Assembly (NCBI RefSeq): GCF_001422985.1
Contig: NZ_LMNL01000034.1
Coordinates: 271,603 to 335,602 of the forward strand
Length of the DNA: 64,000 nucleotides
Reading direction: 5' to 3'
DNA from: Methylobacterium sp. Leaf117
GTDB lineage: Bacteria; Pseudomonadota; Alphaproteobacteria; Rhizobiales; Beijerinckiaceae
Below are positions 44,857 to 53,870 of the stretch, piece after piece (position 1 is the stretch's first letter; each line of letters starts with the position of its first letter). Both the position numbers and the translations under genes were made by a program. A model generated the notes under the pieces. It was not told where the DNA came from. It saw nothing but the letters and a program-made list of their open reading frames with translations, and made no database searches.

Positions 44857-46413
44857 ATGAAGACGCGAGCGCCCTCCGATCCGACGGTGGAGGACGGCCA
44901 TACCCAGACAGCACGCGGGCAGCACGGTGCCCCTCTCCCGAAAGAAGAGGGCCCGGGCGACTCGCCTGCGGAGGGCGGCGGGTTCGGGACCTCGTCCCTC
45001 GACGCCGTTGATCTGCGACCGGGCGCCGATCTCGACGGCTTCCGCGCCGCAGCCCGCCGTCTCGCGGGTCGGGGCGTTCCGCCGGAGCGGGTGTTGTGGT
45101 CCATCGGAGAGACGCCTGGGCTGTTCGGGGCGCAGGGTCCGGCCCTGGCCGACGAGCCCCCCTTGAGCCTGCCGCGCGGAGTCGGCGCGATGGTCGGCAG
45201 GGTGGTGCCGCACCGCGACCCGGAGCGCTATGCCCTGCTCTACGGGCTGATCTGGCGCATCCTGCACGGGGAGCGCCGGCTCCTGGAGGTGTCGAGCGAT
45301 CCCCTGGTCCATCGGCTCGAGCGGATGGGCAAGGCCATCGCCCGCGACCTGCACAAGATGCACGCCTTCCTGCGCTTCCGCCGGGTCGAGGGTGACGGTC
45401 CGGAGCGCTTCGTGGCGTGGTTCGAGCCCGACCATCACATCCTGGGCGCGGCGGCCCCGTTCTTCGTCGAGCGCTTCCGCTCCCTGAACTGGACCATCCT
45501 GACGCCGGAGGGCTCGGCCCGCTGGGACGGCACCAGCCTCGCCTTCGGTCCGCCGGGGCGACGCGAGGACGCACCGGAGGCGGACGGCTTCGAGGCGGGT
45601 TGGCGCGATTACTACGAGAGCACCTTCAATCCCGCCCGCACCAACCTCGCGGCGATGCGGGCGGAGATGCCGAAGAAGTATTGGCGCAACATGCCGGAGA
45701 CCGCCGCGATCCCGGGCCTCGTCCGGCAGGCGGCGGCCCGCACGGGCGCCATGATCGAGAGGGAGCCGCAAATGCCGGTCAAGCGCAATCCTGCCCGCGC
45801 CGTGGCGGCCATGGCCGATCAGGCCCCGGATTCGCTGGAGGCGCTCAACGCCATCATCCGGCGCTCGGAGCCGCTGGTGCCGGGCGCGACCCAAGCCGTT
45901 CTCGGCGAAGGCCCGGTCGGCGCCACCATCGCCTTCGTGGGCGAGCAGCCCGGCGACCAGGAGGACCGCCAGGGACGGCCCTTCGTGGGGCCGGCGGGGC
46001 AGTTGCTGGCCCGCGCGATGGGCGAGGCGGGAATCGTGCGCGGCGCGGCCTACCTCACCAATGCGGTCAAGCACTTCAAGTTCGAGGAGCGCGGCCAGCG
46101 CCGCATTCACCAGAAGCCCACCGCCGGCGAGGTCAGCCATTATCGCTGGTGGCTGGAGCGGGAACTCGACTTCGTGGCGCCCAAGCTCGTGGTGGCACTC
46201 GGCGCCACCGCCGTGCTGGCCCTGACCGGCAAGGCGATCCCGATCACCCGGGCGCGCGGCCCCGCCGACTTCGCCAAGCCGTTCCAGGGCTTCATCACGG
46301 TGCACCCGTCCTATCTGCTGCGCCTGCCGGACGCCGCGAAGGCCGAGGCCTACGCCGCCTTCGTCGACGACCTGCGCCGGGTCCACGATCTCGGGCAATC
46401 GCTGGCGGCCTGA
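44857..46413 (+). CDS. udgX: DUF4130-UdgX fusion (uracil-DNA glycosylase/crosslinking protein)
   Basis: A 518-residue two-domain protein. Residues about 55-320 are the DUF4130 'SAM-associated DNA metabolism' domain (RYALLYGLIWRILHGERR, HKMHAFLRFR, WFEPDHHILGAAAPFF). Residues about 325-518 are a UdgX uracil-DNA glycosylase with GEQPGDQEDRQGRPFVG (from 362), the R-loop RRIH ending at H418, and VHPSY (H483). In UdgX the R-loop His forms a covalent bond with the sugar after uracil removal; the residue before RRIH is Gln here instead of Lys. Residues about 20-48 coincide with a dispersed repeat-like element. Coupled to the radical SAM gene. Confidence 0.9.
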   Translation: MKTRAPSDPTVEDGHTQTARGQHGAPLPKEEGPGDSPAEGGGFGTSSLDAVDLRPGADLDGFRAAARRLAGRGVPPERVLWSIGETPGLFGAQGPALADEPPLSLPRGVGAMVGRVVPHRDPERYALLYGLIWRILHGERRLLEVSSDPLVHRLERMGKAIARDLHKMHAFLRFRRVEGDGPERFVAWFEPDHHILGAAAPFFVERFRSLNWTILTPEGSARWDGTSLAFGPPGRREDAPEADGFEAGWRDYYESTFNPARTNLAAMRAEMPKKYWRNMPETAAIPGLVRQAAARTGAMIEREPQMPVKRNPARAVAAMADQAPDSLEALNAIIRRSEPLVPGATQAVLGEGPVGATIAFVGEQPGDQEDRQGRPFVGPAGQLLARAMGEAGIVRGAAYLTNAVKHFKFEERGQRRIHQKPTAGEVSHYRWWLERELDFVAPKLVVALGATAVLALTGKAIPITRARGPADFAKPFQGFITVHPSYLLRLPDAAKAEAYAAFVDDLRRVHDLGQSLAA

Positions 46414-46555
46414 GGCCTCGTCCGAACTCTCATCGAGTCCTTCGGAGAGGCATCACCCGGAGAGGCATCACCGTCGCGATGGCGGAGTTCGATCCCGCTT
46501 ACGCGCTGCACGGGCTCGCCGACAGGCCGCCCGTGTCGAGCGAACGGACGCCCTG

Positions 46556-48370
46556 TCAGGCTCCCTCCTCCTTGTGCGGGCGCAGTTCCGGCGTGACCTG
46601 ATCGATGGCGGTCTCCACCGGCGCCGAACGGCTCTCGACGCGCGTGCTGTCGACGAAGATGCGGGCCTCGCCCTCCTTCAGGCCGAGGCTGCGCAGGGCG
46701 TAGAGGGTCATGCCGAAGGCCAGTTCGCGCTCGGCCATCAAGACGAGACCGACGCCCTGCTCCTCGAAGTGGCGGCGCTCGCCGTCGTTGTGGGTCCGCA
46801 CCAGCGTGTCGATGTCGGGCCGGGCCTCGCGGGCCAGCTCGACGATGCGCCGGGCCGTGTGCACCTCGGGGGTCGCCACCACGATGAGCCGGGCCTGGGC
46901 GATGTCGGCGGCCTGGAGGATACCCGGCGCGGTGGCGTCGCCGAACACCGCCTCGATCCCCTCCTGGCGCAGATCCAGCACCCGACGCCGGTCGCGGTCG
47001 AGGACGATGTAGGGCAGGTCCCAGGCCTTGAGGGCCTTGCCGATGGTGCTGCCGACCCGGCCGTAGCCGATGATGATCGCGTGGCCGCGATGGGGCTCGC
47101 CCTCGGTCGACACCGCCAGCGTCGCGACATCCTTGCGCTGGAAGCGGGCGGCGAGGTCGGGCCGCTCCGCGACCTTGCGCCCGACCCAGTCGGTGAGCGC
47201 GAAGAACAGCGGGTTGAGGGTGATCGACAGGATGGCGCCGCCGAGAATGAGGTCGCGCCCCTCCTCCGGCAGGAGCTTCAGCGACAGGCCGAGGCTCACG
47301 AGGATGAACGAGAACTCGCCGATCTGAGCCAGGCTCGCCGCGATGGTGAGGGCGGTGCCGAGCGGATGCTTGAAGGCCAGCACGATCGCCACCGCCGCCA
47401 GCGACTTGCCGACCAGGATGACGCCCAGCACGGCCAGCACCGAGAGCGGCTCGCGGATCAGGATGCCGGGATCGAACAGCATGCCCACCGAGACGAAGAA
47501 CAGCACCGCGAAGGCGTCCTGCAGCGGCAGCGAATCCGCCGCCGCCTGATGGCTGAGGTCGGATTCGGCGAGCACCATGCCGGCGAAGAAGGCGCCGAGC
47601 GCGAACGAGACGCCGAAGAGTTCGGCCGAGCCGAAGGCGATGCCGAGGGCGAGCGCCAGCACCGCCAGGGTGAAGAGCTCGCGCGAACCGGTGCGCGCCG
47701 CCTGGTCGAGGAGCCAGGGCACGAAGCGGCGGCCGCCCACCAGCATCACGGCGGCGAAGACCCCGACCTTGGCGAGGGTGAGCCCGAGGGTGAGCCACAG
47801 GTTGCCGTCGCCCGCATGGTGCGCGGCGCCCGCGCCGTCGCCCCCGAGGGACGGGGCGAGCGCTGGCAGCAGCACGAGGGCCAGGACCATCGCCAGATCC
47901 TCGACGATGAGCCAGCCGACCGCGATGCGGCCCTTGTCGCTGTCGAGAAGCCGGCGTTCCTCGAGCGCGCGCAGCAGCACCACCGTGCTCGCCACCGAGA
48001 GAGCGAGGCCGAAGACGAGGCCGGCCCCGAGGCCCCAGCCCCAGGCCAGTGCCAGGGCGCCCCCCATCGCAGTCGCCGCCACGATCTGCACGATGGCACC
48101 CGGCAACGCGATGCCGCGCACCGCCATCAGGTCCTTGATCGAGAAGTGCAGGCCGACGCCGAACATCAGCAGGATCACGCCGATCTCGGCGAGCTGGCCG
48201 GCGAGCTGGCTGTTGCCGACGAAGCCCGGCGTGTAGGGGCCGACCAGGACGCCGGCGAGGAGATACCCGACCAGGGGCGGCAACCGGAGGCGCTGTGCCG
48301 CCATTCCGCAGACGAAGGCCAGCACGAGGCCCAGGGCGATGATGGCGATCAGCTCGGTCGCGTGCGGCAC
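46556..48370 (-). CDS. ybaL: CPA2 cation:proton antiporter with RCK domain (KefB/YbaL type)
   Basis: A 604-residue membrane protein. About 12 helices of the Na+/H+ exchanger fold (residues about 5-385, with LRLPPLVGYLLAGVLVGP and SVGMLFDPGIL) are followed by a TrkA-N/RCK nucleotide-binding domain (about 410-540, IIGYGRVGSTIGKAL). YbaL- and KefB-type proteins exchange K+ or Na+ for protons under nucleotide or glutathione control. The GTG at 48370 is chosen since similarity begins there and GGAGA lies about 9 bases upstream; the frame is open further but the extension is Arg/Ala-rich non-coding type. Confidence 0.9.
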   Translation of the reverse strand: MPHATELIAIIALGLVLAFVCGMAAQRLRLPPLVGYLLAGVLVGPYTPGFVGNSQLAGQLAEIGVILLMFGVGLHFSIKDLMAVRGIALPGAIVQIVAATAMGGALALAWGWGLGAGLVFGLALSVASTVVLLRALEERRLLDSDKGRIAVGWLIVEDLAMVLALVLLPALAPSLGGDGAGAAHHAGDGNLWLTLGLTLAKVGVFAAVMLVGGRRFVPWLLDQAARTGSRELFTLAVLALALGIAFGSAELFGVSFALGAFFAGMVLAESDLSHQAAADSLPLQDAFAVLFFVSVGMLFDPGILIREPLSVLAVLGVILVGKSLAAVAIVLAFKHPLGTALTIAASLAQIGEFSFILVSLGLSLKLLPEEGRDLILGGAILSITLNPLFFALTDWVGRKVAERPDLAARFQRKDVATLAVSTEGEPHRGHAIIIGYGRVGSTIGKALKAWDLPYIVLDRDRRRVLDLRQEGIEAVFGDATAPGILQAADIAQARLIVVATPEVHTARRIVELAREARPDIDTLVRTHNDGERRHFEEQGVGLVLMAERELAFGMTLYALRSLGLKEGEARIFVDSTRVESRSAPVETAIDQVTPELRPHKEEGA

Positions 48371-48528
48371 GGGGCGGGAGTCTCCGGGTCGAGGGACAGG
48401 GGTCCAAGGGCCGTGCCGCCTGCCGCCCGCCGGGGCAAGCGGCCAACCGGCTTCACGTCCGAGATGCGCCCGAAATTCCGCAGCCCGCGGCGCCTCGGGT
48501 GCCGCGACGCACAACGCTCGGCGCGCGC

Positions 48529-48554
48529 GGCGGGTTTCGGGGAATAAACCCGCC
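48529..48554. promoter_or_regulatory. Hairpin between ybaL and the BrkB gene
   Basis: GGCGGGTTT and AAACCCGCC form a perfect 9-bp stem with an 8-base loop in the 320-base divergent interval. It may be an operator or an mRNA leader hairpin. The rest of the gap is GC-rich without a gene. Confidence 0.35.
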
Positions 48555-48693
48555 CCGCGCCGCCGCCTCGCGATTCCGTGAGGGCGGATGAAACTCTCAG
48601 CCGCCACGCTCCGTTGTCGAGGCAAGGTATGCGCGCGTGACGAATTCATGCGTCATCTTGCAAGTACGCTCCATCCGGCGGAACAGACGATCG

Positions 48694-49857
48694 ATGACAT
48701 TACCCGACGAGACATCGACCACCACGAATACAACCAGGGACATGCATTCGACGCTTTGGACCGTCGCGCTCGCCAGCGCATTGCTGGGCTTGGTCGCCCT
48801 GCCGCGCCGGACGGGGGGCACGGTCGCACGGCCTTCTCCAGCGACCCCGAACGACCCGTCCCGCCAAACTTCCCCGTCCCATGCCGGCCCCGAGGCACGG
48901 CAGGTGGCGGCGCGGGAGGCCGACCGCGGCCGGGGCGCCCGGACGCCCTCGGACATTCCCGCCAAGGGCTGGAAGGATATCGGCCTGCGGGTGTTCCACG
49001 ACGTCTCGGAGAACAACATCGTCTCGGTCGCCGCCGGAGTGACGTTCTACGTGCTGCTGGCGATCTTCCCCGCCATCGCGGCCCTGGTGTCCTGCTATGG
49101 ACTGGTGGCGGACGTGGTCACCATCAACGAGCATTTGCAGACCCTGCAGGGGGTGGTTCCCTCCGGCGCCCTCGACATCATCGGCGAGCAGGTGAAGCGC
49201 ATCGCCGCCAAGGGCGACACCACGCTGGGGCTGACCTTCTTCACCGGCATCGTGCTGTCGCTGTGGAGCGCCAACGGCGGCATGAAGGCGGTCTTCTCCG
49301 CGCTCAACATCGTCTACGAGGAGCGCGAAACGCGCAGCTTCATCTGGCTCAACCTGCGCTCCCTCGCCTTCACGGGCGGCGCGCTGCTGTTCATCATCCT
49401 GGCGCTGGTCGGTATCGTCGTGGTGCCGGCCGCGATCAACATCATCGGACTGAGCTCGGAGGCCTGGTACATCGCCCTGCTGCGCTGGCCGGTGCTGCTC
49501 GCCGGCGTGCTGGGCGGCCTCGCCCTGCTCTATCGCTACGGCCCGAGCCGCGACGCGCCGCGCTGGCGCTGGGTGACCTGGGGCAGCGCCGTCGCGGCGG
49601 TGGCCTGGCTGGTCACCTCGCTCGGCTTCTCCTGGTACGTCGCCAATTTCGGCAAGTACAACGAGACCTACGGCTCGCTGGGCGCCGTGATCGGCTTCAT
49701 GACCTGGATCTGGATCTCGACCACGATCGTGCTCGTCGGCGCCGAGATCAACGCCGAGATGGAGCACCAGACCGAGGCCGACACCACCCGCGGACCCGAG
49801 CAGCCTTTGGGCACCCGCGACGCCCAGATGGCCGATACGGTGGGGGCGGCGACCTGA
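48694..49857 (+). CDS. YihY/BrkB-family inner-membrane protein
   Basis: A 387-residue membrane protein with six predicted helices in the YihY/virulence factor BrkB core (about residues 110-350). It begins AAGVTFYVLLAIFPAIAAL and has WSANGGMKAVFSALNIVYEE, RSFIWLNLRSLAFTGGALL and GAVIGFMTWIWISTTIVLVGAEINAE. An extra N-terminal helix and a disordered Pro/Arg-rich linker precede it. Starts at 48637 (GTG), 48694 or 48742 are all possible; I chose the middle ATG without a decisive ribosome site. Function of the family is unsettled; it is not a ribonuclease despite old naming. Confidence 0.85.
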   Translation: MTLPDETSTTTNTTRDMHSTLWTVALASALLGLVALPRRTGGTVARPSPATPNDPSRQTSPSHAGPEARQVAAREADRGRGARTPSDIPAKGWKDIGLRVFHDVSENNIVSVAAGVTFYVLLAIFPAIAALVSCYGLVADVVTINEHLQTLQGVVPSGALDIIGEQVKRIAAKGDTTLGLTFFTGIVLSLWSANGGMKAVFSALNIVYEERETRSFIWLNLRSLAFTGGALLFIILALVGIVVVPAAINIIGLSSEAWYIALLRWPVLLAGVLGGLALLYRYGPSRDAPRWRWVTWGSAVAAVAWLVTSLGFSWYVANFGKYNETYGSLGAVIGFMTWIWISTTIVLVGAEINAEMEHQTEADTTRGPEQPLGTRDAQMADTVGAAT

Positions 49858-49899
49858 AGGGTCTTTCGGCGTCCCGAGGTATTGCGGTAGATTGCCGCC

Positions 49900-50196
49900 A
49901 TGGACCGCGACGCCGCCATCGCCATTCTGCGCGCTCACGCACCCGCCCTGCGGGAACGCGGGATCTCCCATGCCGCTTTGTTCGGCTCGACGGCCCGGGG
50001 CGAAGCACATGCGACCAGCGACGTCGATGTGGTGATCGACCTCGATGACACCCTGAAGCTCGACGTCTACGGCTATGTCGGACTCTGTCACCTGATCGCG
50101 GACTTGTTTCCCGTGGCCGTCGACGTCGTCGATCGGAAGACCTTGAAGGACCGGGTCAGGGCGAGAATCGAGCGCGATGCCATCCCTGTCTTCTGA
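49900..50196 (+). CDS. mntA: MntA-type nucleotidyltransferase antitoxin
   Basis: A 98-residue minimal nucleotidyltransferase. The active-site motif is GS at 29-30 (LFGSTARGE) with D41 and D43 (SDVDVVID). In MntA-HepT pairs this protein AMPylates the HEPN toxin at a Tyr and so silences it. Its stop overlaps the following HepT start by 20 bases, the usual arrangement. The gene is short but matches the family's length. Confidence 0.9.
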   Translation: MDRDAAIAILRAHAPALRERGISHAALFGSTARGEAHATSDVDVVIDLDDTLKLDVYGYVGLCHLIADLFPVAVDVVDRKTLKDRVRARIERDAIPVF

Positions 50197-50536
50197 GCGC
50201 ACGTTCGACGCTTGCGAGGACATCATCGCCAATGCCCAGGCGGCCCTCGACTTCACGGCCGACATGAGCTTTGCCGCATTCGAGGCCGATCAGAAAACAC
50301 AATACGCCGTCGTTCGCTGCCTTGAGATCATCTCGGAAGCGAGCCGTCGGATCGACTCCGAGACCAAGGCGCGCCATCCGGACATCCCCTGGCGCGACAT
50401 CGCGGATGCGGGAAATTTATACCGGCACGCCTATCATCGGGTGGCGCTGGACATCGTCTGGAAGACCGTCCACGACCTGCTGACTCCGATCGTCGCGGCC
50501 TGCCACGCCGAACTGCGCGGGCCGCCGACGCCCTGA
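50177..50536 (+). CDS. hepT: HepT-like HEPN (DUF86) toxin with variant active site
   Basis: A 119-residue all-alpha HEPN protein, expected to be an RNase toxin paired with the upstream MntA. The segment expected to read RX4HXY is GNLYRHAY (residues 79-86). H84 and Y86 (the Tyr that MntA modifies) are present, but the canonical Arg is Gly79, with an Arg displaced to position 83. This GN.YRH variant occurs in a subgroup of DUF86 proteins as I recall. It overlaps mntA by 20 bases and ends 43 bases before polA. Confidence 0.85.
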   Translation: MPSLSSERTFDACEDIIANAQAALDFTADMSFAAFEADQKTQYAVVRCLEIISEASRRIDSETKARHPDIPWRDIADAGNLYRHAYHRVALDIVWKTVHDLLTPIVAACHAELRGPPTP

Positions 50537-50579
50537 GGGCGGGCGCCCCGACATTACCGATGCGAGACCGTACCGCCCG

Positions 50580-53500
50580 ATGACCGCTCCCGCCTCCGCT
50601 CCCGTCGGCCCCGGCGATCAGATCATCCTGGTCGACGGCTCGTCATTCATCTTCCGGGCCTACTTCCAGTCGATCAACCAGGACCAGAAGTACAACACCC
50701 GGCCGTCGGACGGCCTGCCGACCGGGGCGGTGCGTCTGTTCTGCACCAAGATCGCCCAGTTCGTGCAGGAGGGGGCCGCCGGCGTGATGCCGACGCACCT
50801 CGCCATCGTGTTCGACAAGTCGGAAGGCTCGTTCCGCAAAGAGATGTTTCCCGACTACAAGGGCCACCGGCCGGATGCGCCGGACGACCTCAAGCGCCAG
50901 ATGCCGCTGATGCGCGACGCGGTGCGGGCCTTCGGCCTGCAGCCGATCGAGCTGATCCGCTACGAGGCCGACGACCTGATCGCCACCTATTCGCGTCAGG
51001 CCGAGGCGCGGGGCGCCGGCGTCATCATCGTGTCCTCCGACAAGGACCTGATGCAGCTCGTCGGCCCCCTCGTGCGGTTCTACGATTTCGAATCCGGCTC
51101 CAAGGGCAAGGCCGGCTACCGGCCCGAGCGCAATCTCGACCGCGACGCCATCATCGCCAAGTGGGAAGGCCTTCAGCCGGAGCAGATCGGCGATGCCCTG
51201 GCGCTGATCGGCGACACCTCGGACAACGTGCCGGGCGTGCCCGGTATCGGCCTGAAGACGGCCGCCGCCCTGATCAAGGAATACGGCAGCCTCGACGCGC
51301 TGCTGGAGCGCGCCGCCGAGATCAAGCAGCCCAAACGCCGCGAAACCCTGCTGGCCAGCATCGATCAGGCCCGGCTCTCGCGAAAGCTGGTGGCGCTCGA
51401 AGAGAACGTGCCGGTTCCGATCCCCCTCGACGACCTGCGGCTGCCCAAGCCCGATCCGCAGAAGCTCGTCGGCTTTCTCAAGGCGATGGAGTTCAACACC
51501 CTGACGCGGCGCATCGCCCAGATGCTCCATGTCGACCCGGAGGCGGTGCAGCCCGACCCGGCCCTGCTGCCGAACCGGGAGCCCGAGCCCGACGCACCGT
51601 TCTTCCCCGACGCTCACGGCGATCCCGTTCCGGTCGATCCCGAGACCGCGTCCGGCGCCGGGCAGGCCGAGATCGACCCCTTCGCCGATCTCGGCCTGCC
51701 CGACGTCGCCCCGAAGCCCCGCGGGTCGTCCGAGCCGACGCCCGCTAACCTCGTGGCGGCCCGGGCGGCGGAATCGGTCAAGCCGTTCGACACGGCGGCC
51801 TACGAGACGATCGGGTCGGTCGAACAACTCGATGCCTGGATCTCCGAGGCCGAGGAGGCCGGCGTGATCGCCGTCGACACCGAGACGGATTCCCTCGACG
51901 CCAACAGCGCCAACCTCGTCGGCATATCGCTCTGCGTCGCACCGGGCCGGGCGGCCTACATCCCGCTCCGGCACGTGGAGCCCGTGACGGGTGCGGAGGG
52001 CGACCTGTTCGGCGACGCCAAGGCGGCCACCGACGTGTTCCAGCCGCTGGCGGGCCAGATCGCCGTCAAGGTCGTGATCGAGCGCCTGAAGCCGTTGCTC
52101 GAAAATCCCGGCGTGCTCAAGGTCGGCCAGAACCTGAAATACGACTTCGCCGTGCTCGGCCGCTCCGGCATCCGGGTGGCGCCCTTCGACGACACCATGC
52201 TGATCTCCTACGTGCTCGATGCCGGCAAGGGCGGCCACGGCATGGACGAGCTCGCCCGCCGCCATCTCGGCCACCAGCCCATCACCTTCTCGGACGTGGC
52301 CGGCACCGGGCGGGCCAAGGTCACCTTCGACCGGGTGCCCCTCGACAAGGCCACCGCCTACGCGGCCGAGGATGCGGACGTCACCCTGCGCCTGTGGCGG
52401 ATGATGAAGCCCCGCCTCGTGGCCGAGAAGCGGGTCGCGGTCTACGAGACCCTGGAGCGTCCGCTGGTGCCGGTGATCGCCCGGATGGAGGCGGAGGGTA
52501 TCCGCATCGACCGCAACATGCTGAGCCGCCTGTCGGGCGATTTCTCGCAGATCCTGGTGCGCCTCGAGGAGGAGATCCAGGCGGATGCGGGCGAAACATT
52601 CCAGGTCTCGTCGCCGAAGCAGATCGGCGACATCCTGTTCGGCAAGATGGGACTGCCCGGTGCCAAGAAGACGCCGTCCGGACAGTGGGCCACACCCGCG
52701 ACCCTGCTGGAGGAGCTGGCCCAGGCCGGGCACGACCTTCCGAAGAAGATCCTCGAATGGCGCCAGCTCGCCAAGCTGAAATCCACCTACACGGATTCGC
52801 TGCAGGTCCACGCCAACCGCGAGACCGACCGGGTCCACACCTCGTTCTCGCTCGCCGCCACCACCACGGGCCGGCTCTCCTCCTCGGAGCCGAACCTGCA
52901 GAACATCCCGATCCGCACGGAGGAGGGGCGCCGCATCCGGCGCGCCTTCGTGGCCCAGGAGGGCAACCGCCTGATCTCGGCCGATTACAGCCAGATCGAG
53001 CTGCGCCTGCTCGCCCACATCGCCGATATCCCACAGCTGCGCCAAGCATTCGCGGACGGCATCGACATCCACGCGGCCACCGCCAGCGCGATGTTCGGGG
53101 TGCCCCTGTCGGAGATGACGCCGGACCTGCGGCGGCGCGCCAAGACCATCAACTTCGGCATCATCTACGGCATTTCGGCCTTCGGCCTCGCCGACCGCCT
53201 CGGCATCGGCCGCGAGGAGGCCGGCGCCTTCATCAAGCAGTATTTCGAGCGCTTCCCCGGCATCCGCGCCTATATCGACGACACCAAGCGCCGGTGCCGC
53301 GATCTCGGCTACGTCACCACCCTGTTCGGCCGCGTCTGCCACTATCCGCAGATCCGATCGAACAACCCGAACGAGCGGGCCAGCGTCGAGCGTCAGGCCA
53401 TCAACGCCCCGATCCAGGGCTCGGCCGCCGACATCATCCGCCGGGCGATGATCCGGATGGAGGATGCTCTGAAGGCCGAAAAGCTGAACCTGCGCATGCT

Positions 53501-53669
53501 GCTGCAGGTGCATGACGAGCTGGTGTTCGAGGCCCCCGAGGACGAGGTGGAGAAGGCGCTGCCCGTCATCACCCGCATCATGGTCGAGGCCCCGGCCCCG
53601 GCCCTGACCCTCAAGGTGCCGCTGGTGGTCGAGGCCCGGGCGGCGATGAACTGGGAGGAGGCGCACTGA
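50580..53669 (+). CDS. polA: DNA polymerase I
   Basis: A 1029-residue PolA with all three domains. The 5'-3' flap exonuclease covers about 1-310 (ILVDGSSFIFRAYF, then GDTSDNVPGVPGIG). After an alphaproteobacterial linker rich in Pro/Asp/Glu (about 325-410), the 3'-5' exonuclease runs from about 415-620 with D433 and E435 (VDTETDSLD), so proofreading looks active. The polymerase domain has motif A DYSQIELRLLAH (from 802), motif B with NFGIIYG (858-864) and motif C HDE (978-980). It acts in Okazaki-fragment processing and repair. Confidence 0.97.
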   Translation: MTAPASAPVGPGDQIILVDGSSFIFRAYFQSINQDQKYNTRPSDGLPTGAVRLFCTKIAQFVQEGAAGVMPTHLAIVFDKSEGSFRKEMFPDYKGHRPDAPDDLKRQMPLMRDAVRAFGLQPIELIRYEADDLIATYSRQAEARGAGVIIVSSDKDLMQLVGPLVRFYDFESGSKGKAGYRPERNLDRDAIIAKWEGLQPEQIGDALALIGDTSDNVPGVPGIGLKTAAALIKEYGSLDALLERAAEIKQPKRRETLLASIDQARLSRKLVALEENVPVPIPLDDLRLPKPDPQKLVGFLKAMEFNTLTRRIAQMLHVDPEAVQPDPALLPNREPEPDAPFFPDAHGDPVPVDPETASGAGQAEIDPFADLGLPDVAPKPRGSSEPTPANLVAARAAESVKPFDTAAYETIGSVEQLDAWISEAEEAGVIAVDTETDSLDANSANLVGISLCVAPGRAAYIPLRHVEPVTGAEGDLFGDAKAATDVFQPLAGQIAVKVVIERLKPLLENPGVLKVGQNLKYDFAVLGRSGIRVAPFDDTMLISYVLDAGKGGHGMDELARRHLGHQPITFSDVAGTGRAKVTFDRVPLDKATAYAAEDADVTLRLWRMMKPRLVAEKRVAVYETLERPLVPVIARMEAEGIRIDRNMLSRLSGDFSQILVRLEEEIQADAGETFQVSSPKQIGDILFGKMGLPGAKKTPSGQWATPATLLEELAQAGHDLPKKILEWRQLAKLKSTYTDSLQVHANRETDRVHTSFSLAATTTGRLSSSEPNLQNIPIRTEEGRRIRRAFVAQEGNRLISADYSQIELRLLAHIADIPQLRQAFADGIDIHAATASAMFGVPLSEMTPDLRRRAKTINFGIIYGISAFGLADRLGIGREEAGAFIKQYFERFPGIRAYIDDTKRRCRDLGYVTTLFGRVCHYPQIRSNNPNERASVERQAINAPIQGSAADIIRRAMIRMEDALKAEKLNLRMLLQVHDELVFEAPEDEVEKALPVITRIMVEAPAPALTLKVPLVVEARAAMNWEEAH

Positions 53670-53870
53670 CGCGCGGATGGCGCCGCGGGGCGACGTCGTT
53701 CCGCGCGACCGGACCTTAGGCTGGAGTGGCGGCCACGGCCTGACACCCCTCCCCACGCAATGCTCCAATGCGACGCAGGGTTGGAACGGCTCCGGACGTC
53801 GGGTGTTGCCGCACCGCAAACGATGTTCGCCAACGGCGCCACCAAGGGCGCCACGGAAAGAGAACCCGCC

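Noticed and set aside
46440-46475. Tandem 15-base duplication (CGGAGAGGCATCACC) between udgX and ybaL
   Set aside because: A single short duplication with no further copies or context; probably a chance slippage event without function.
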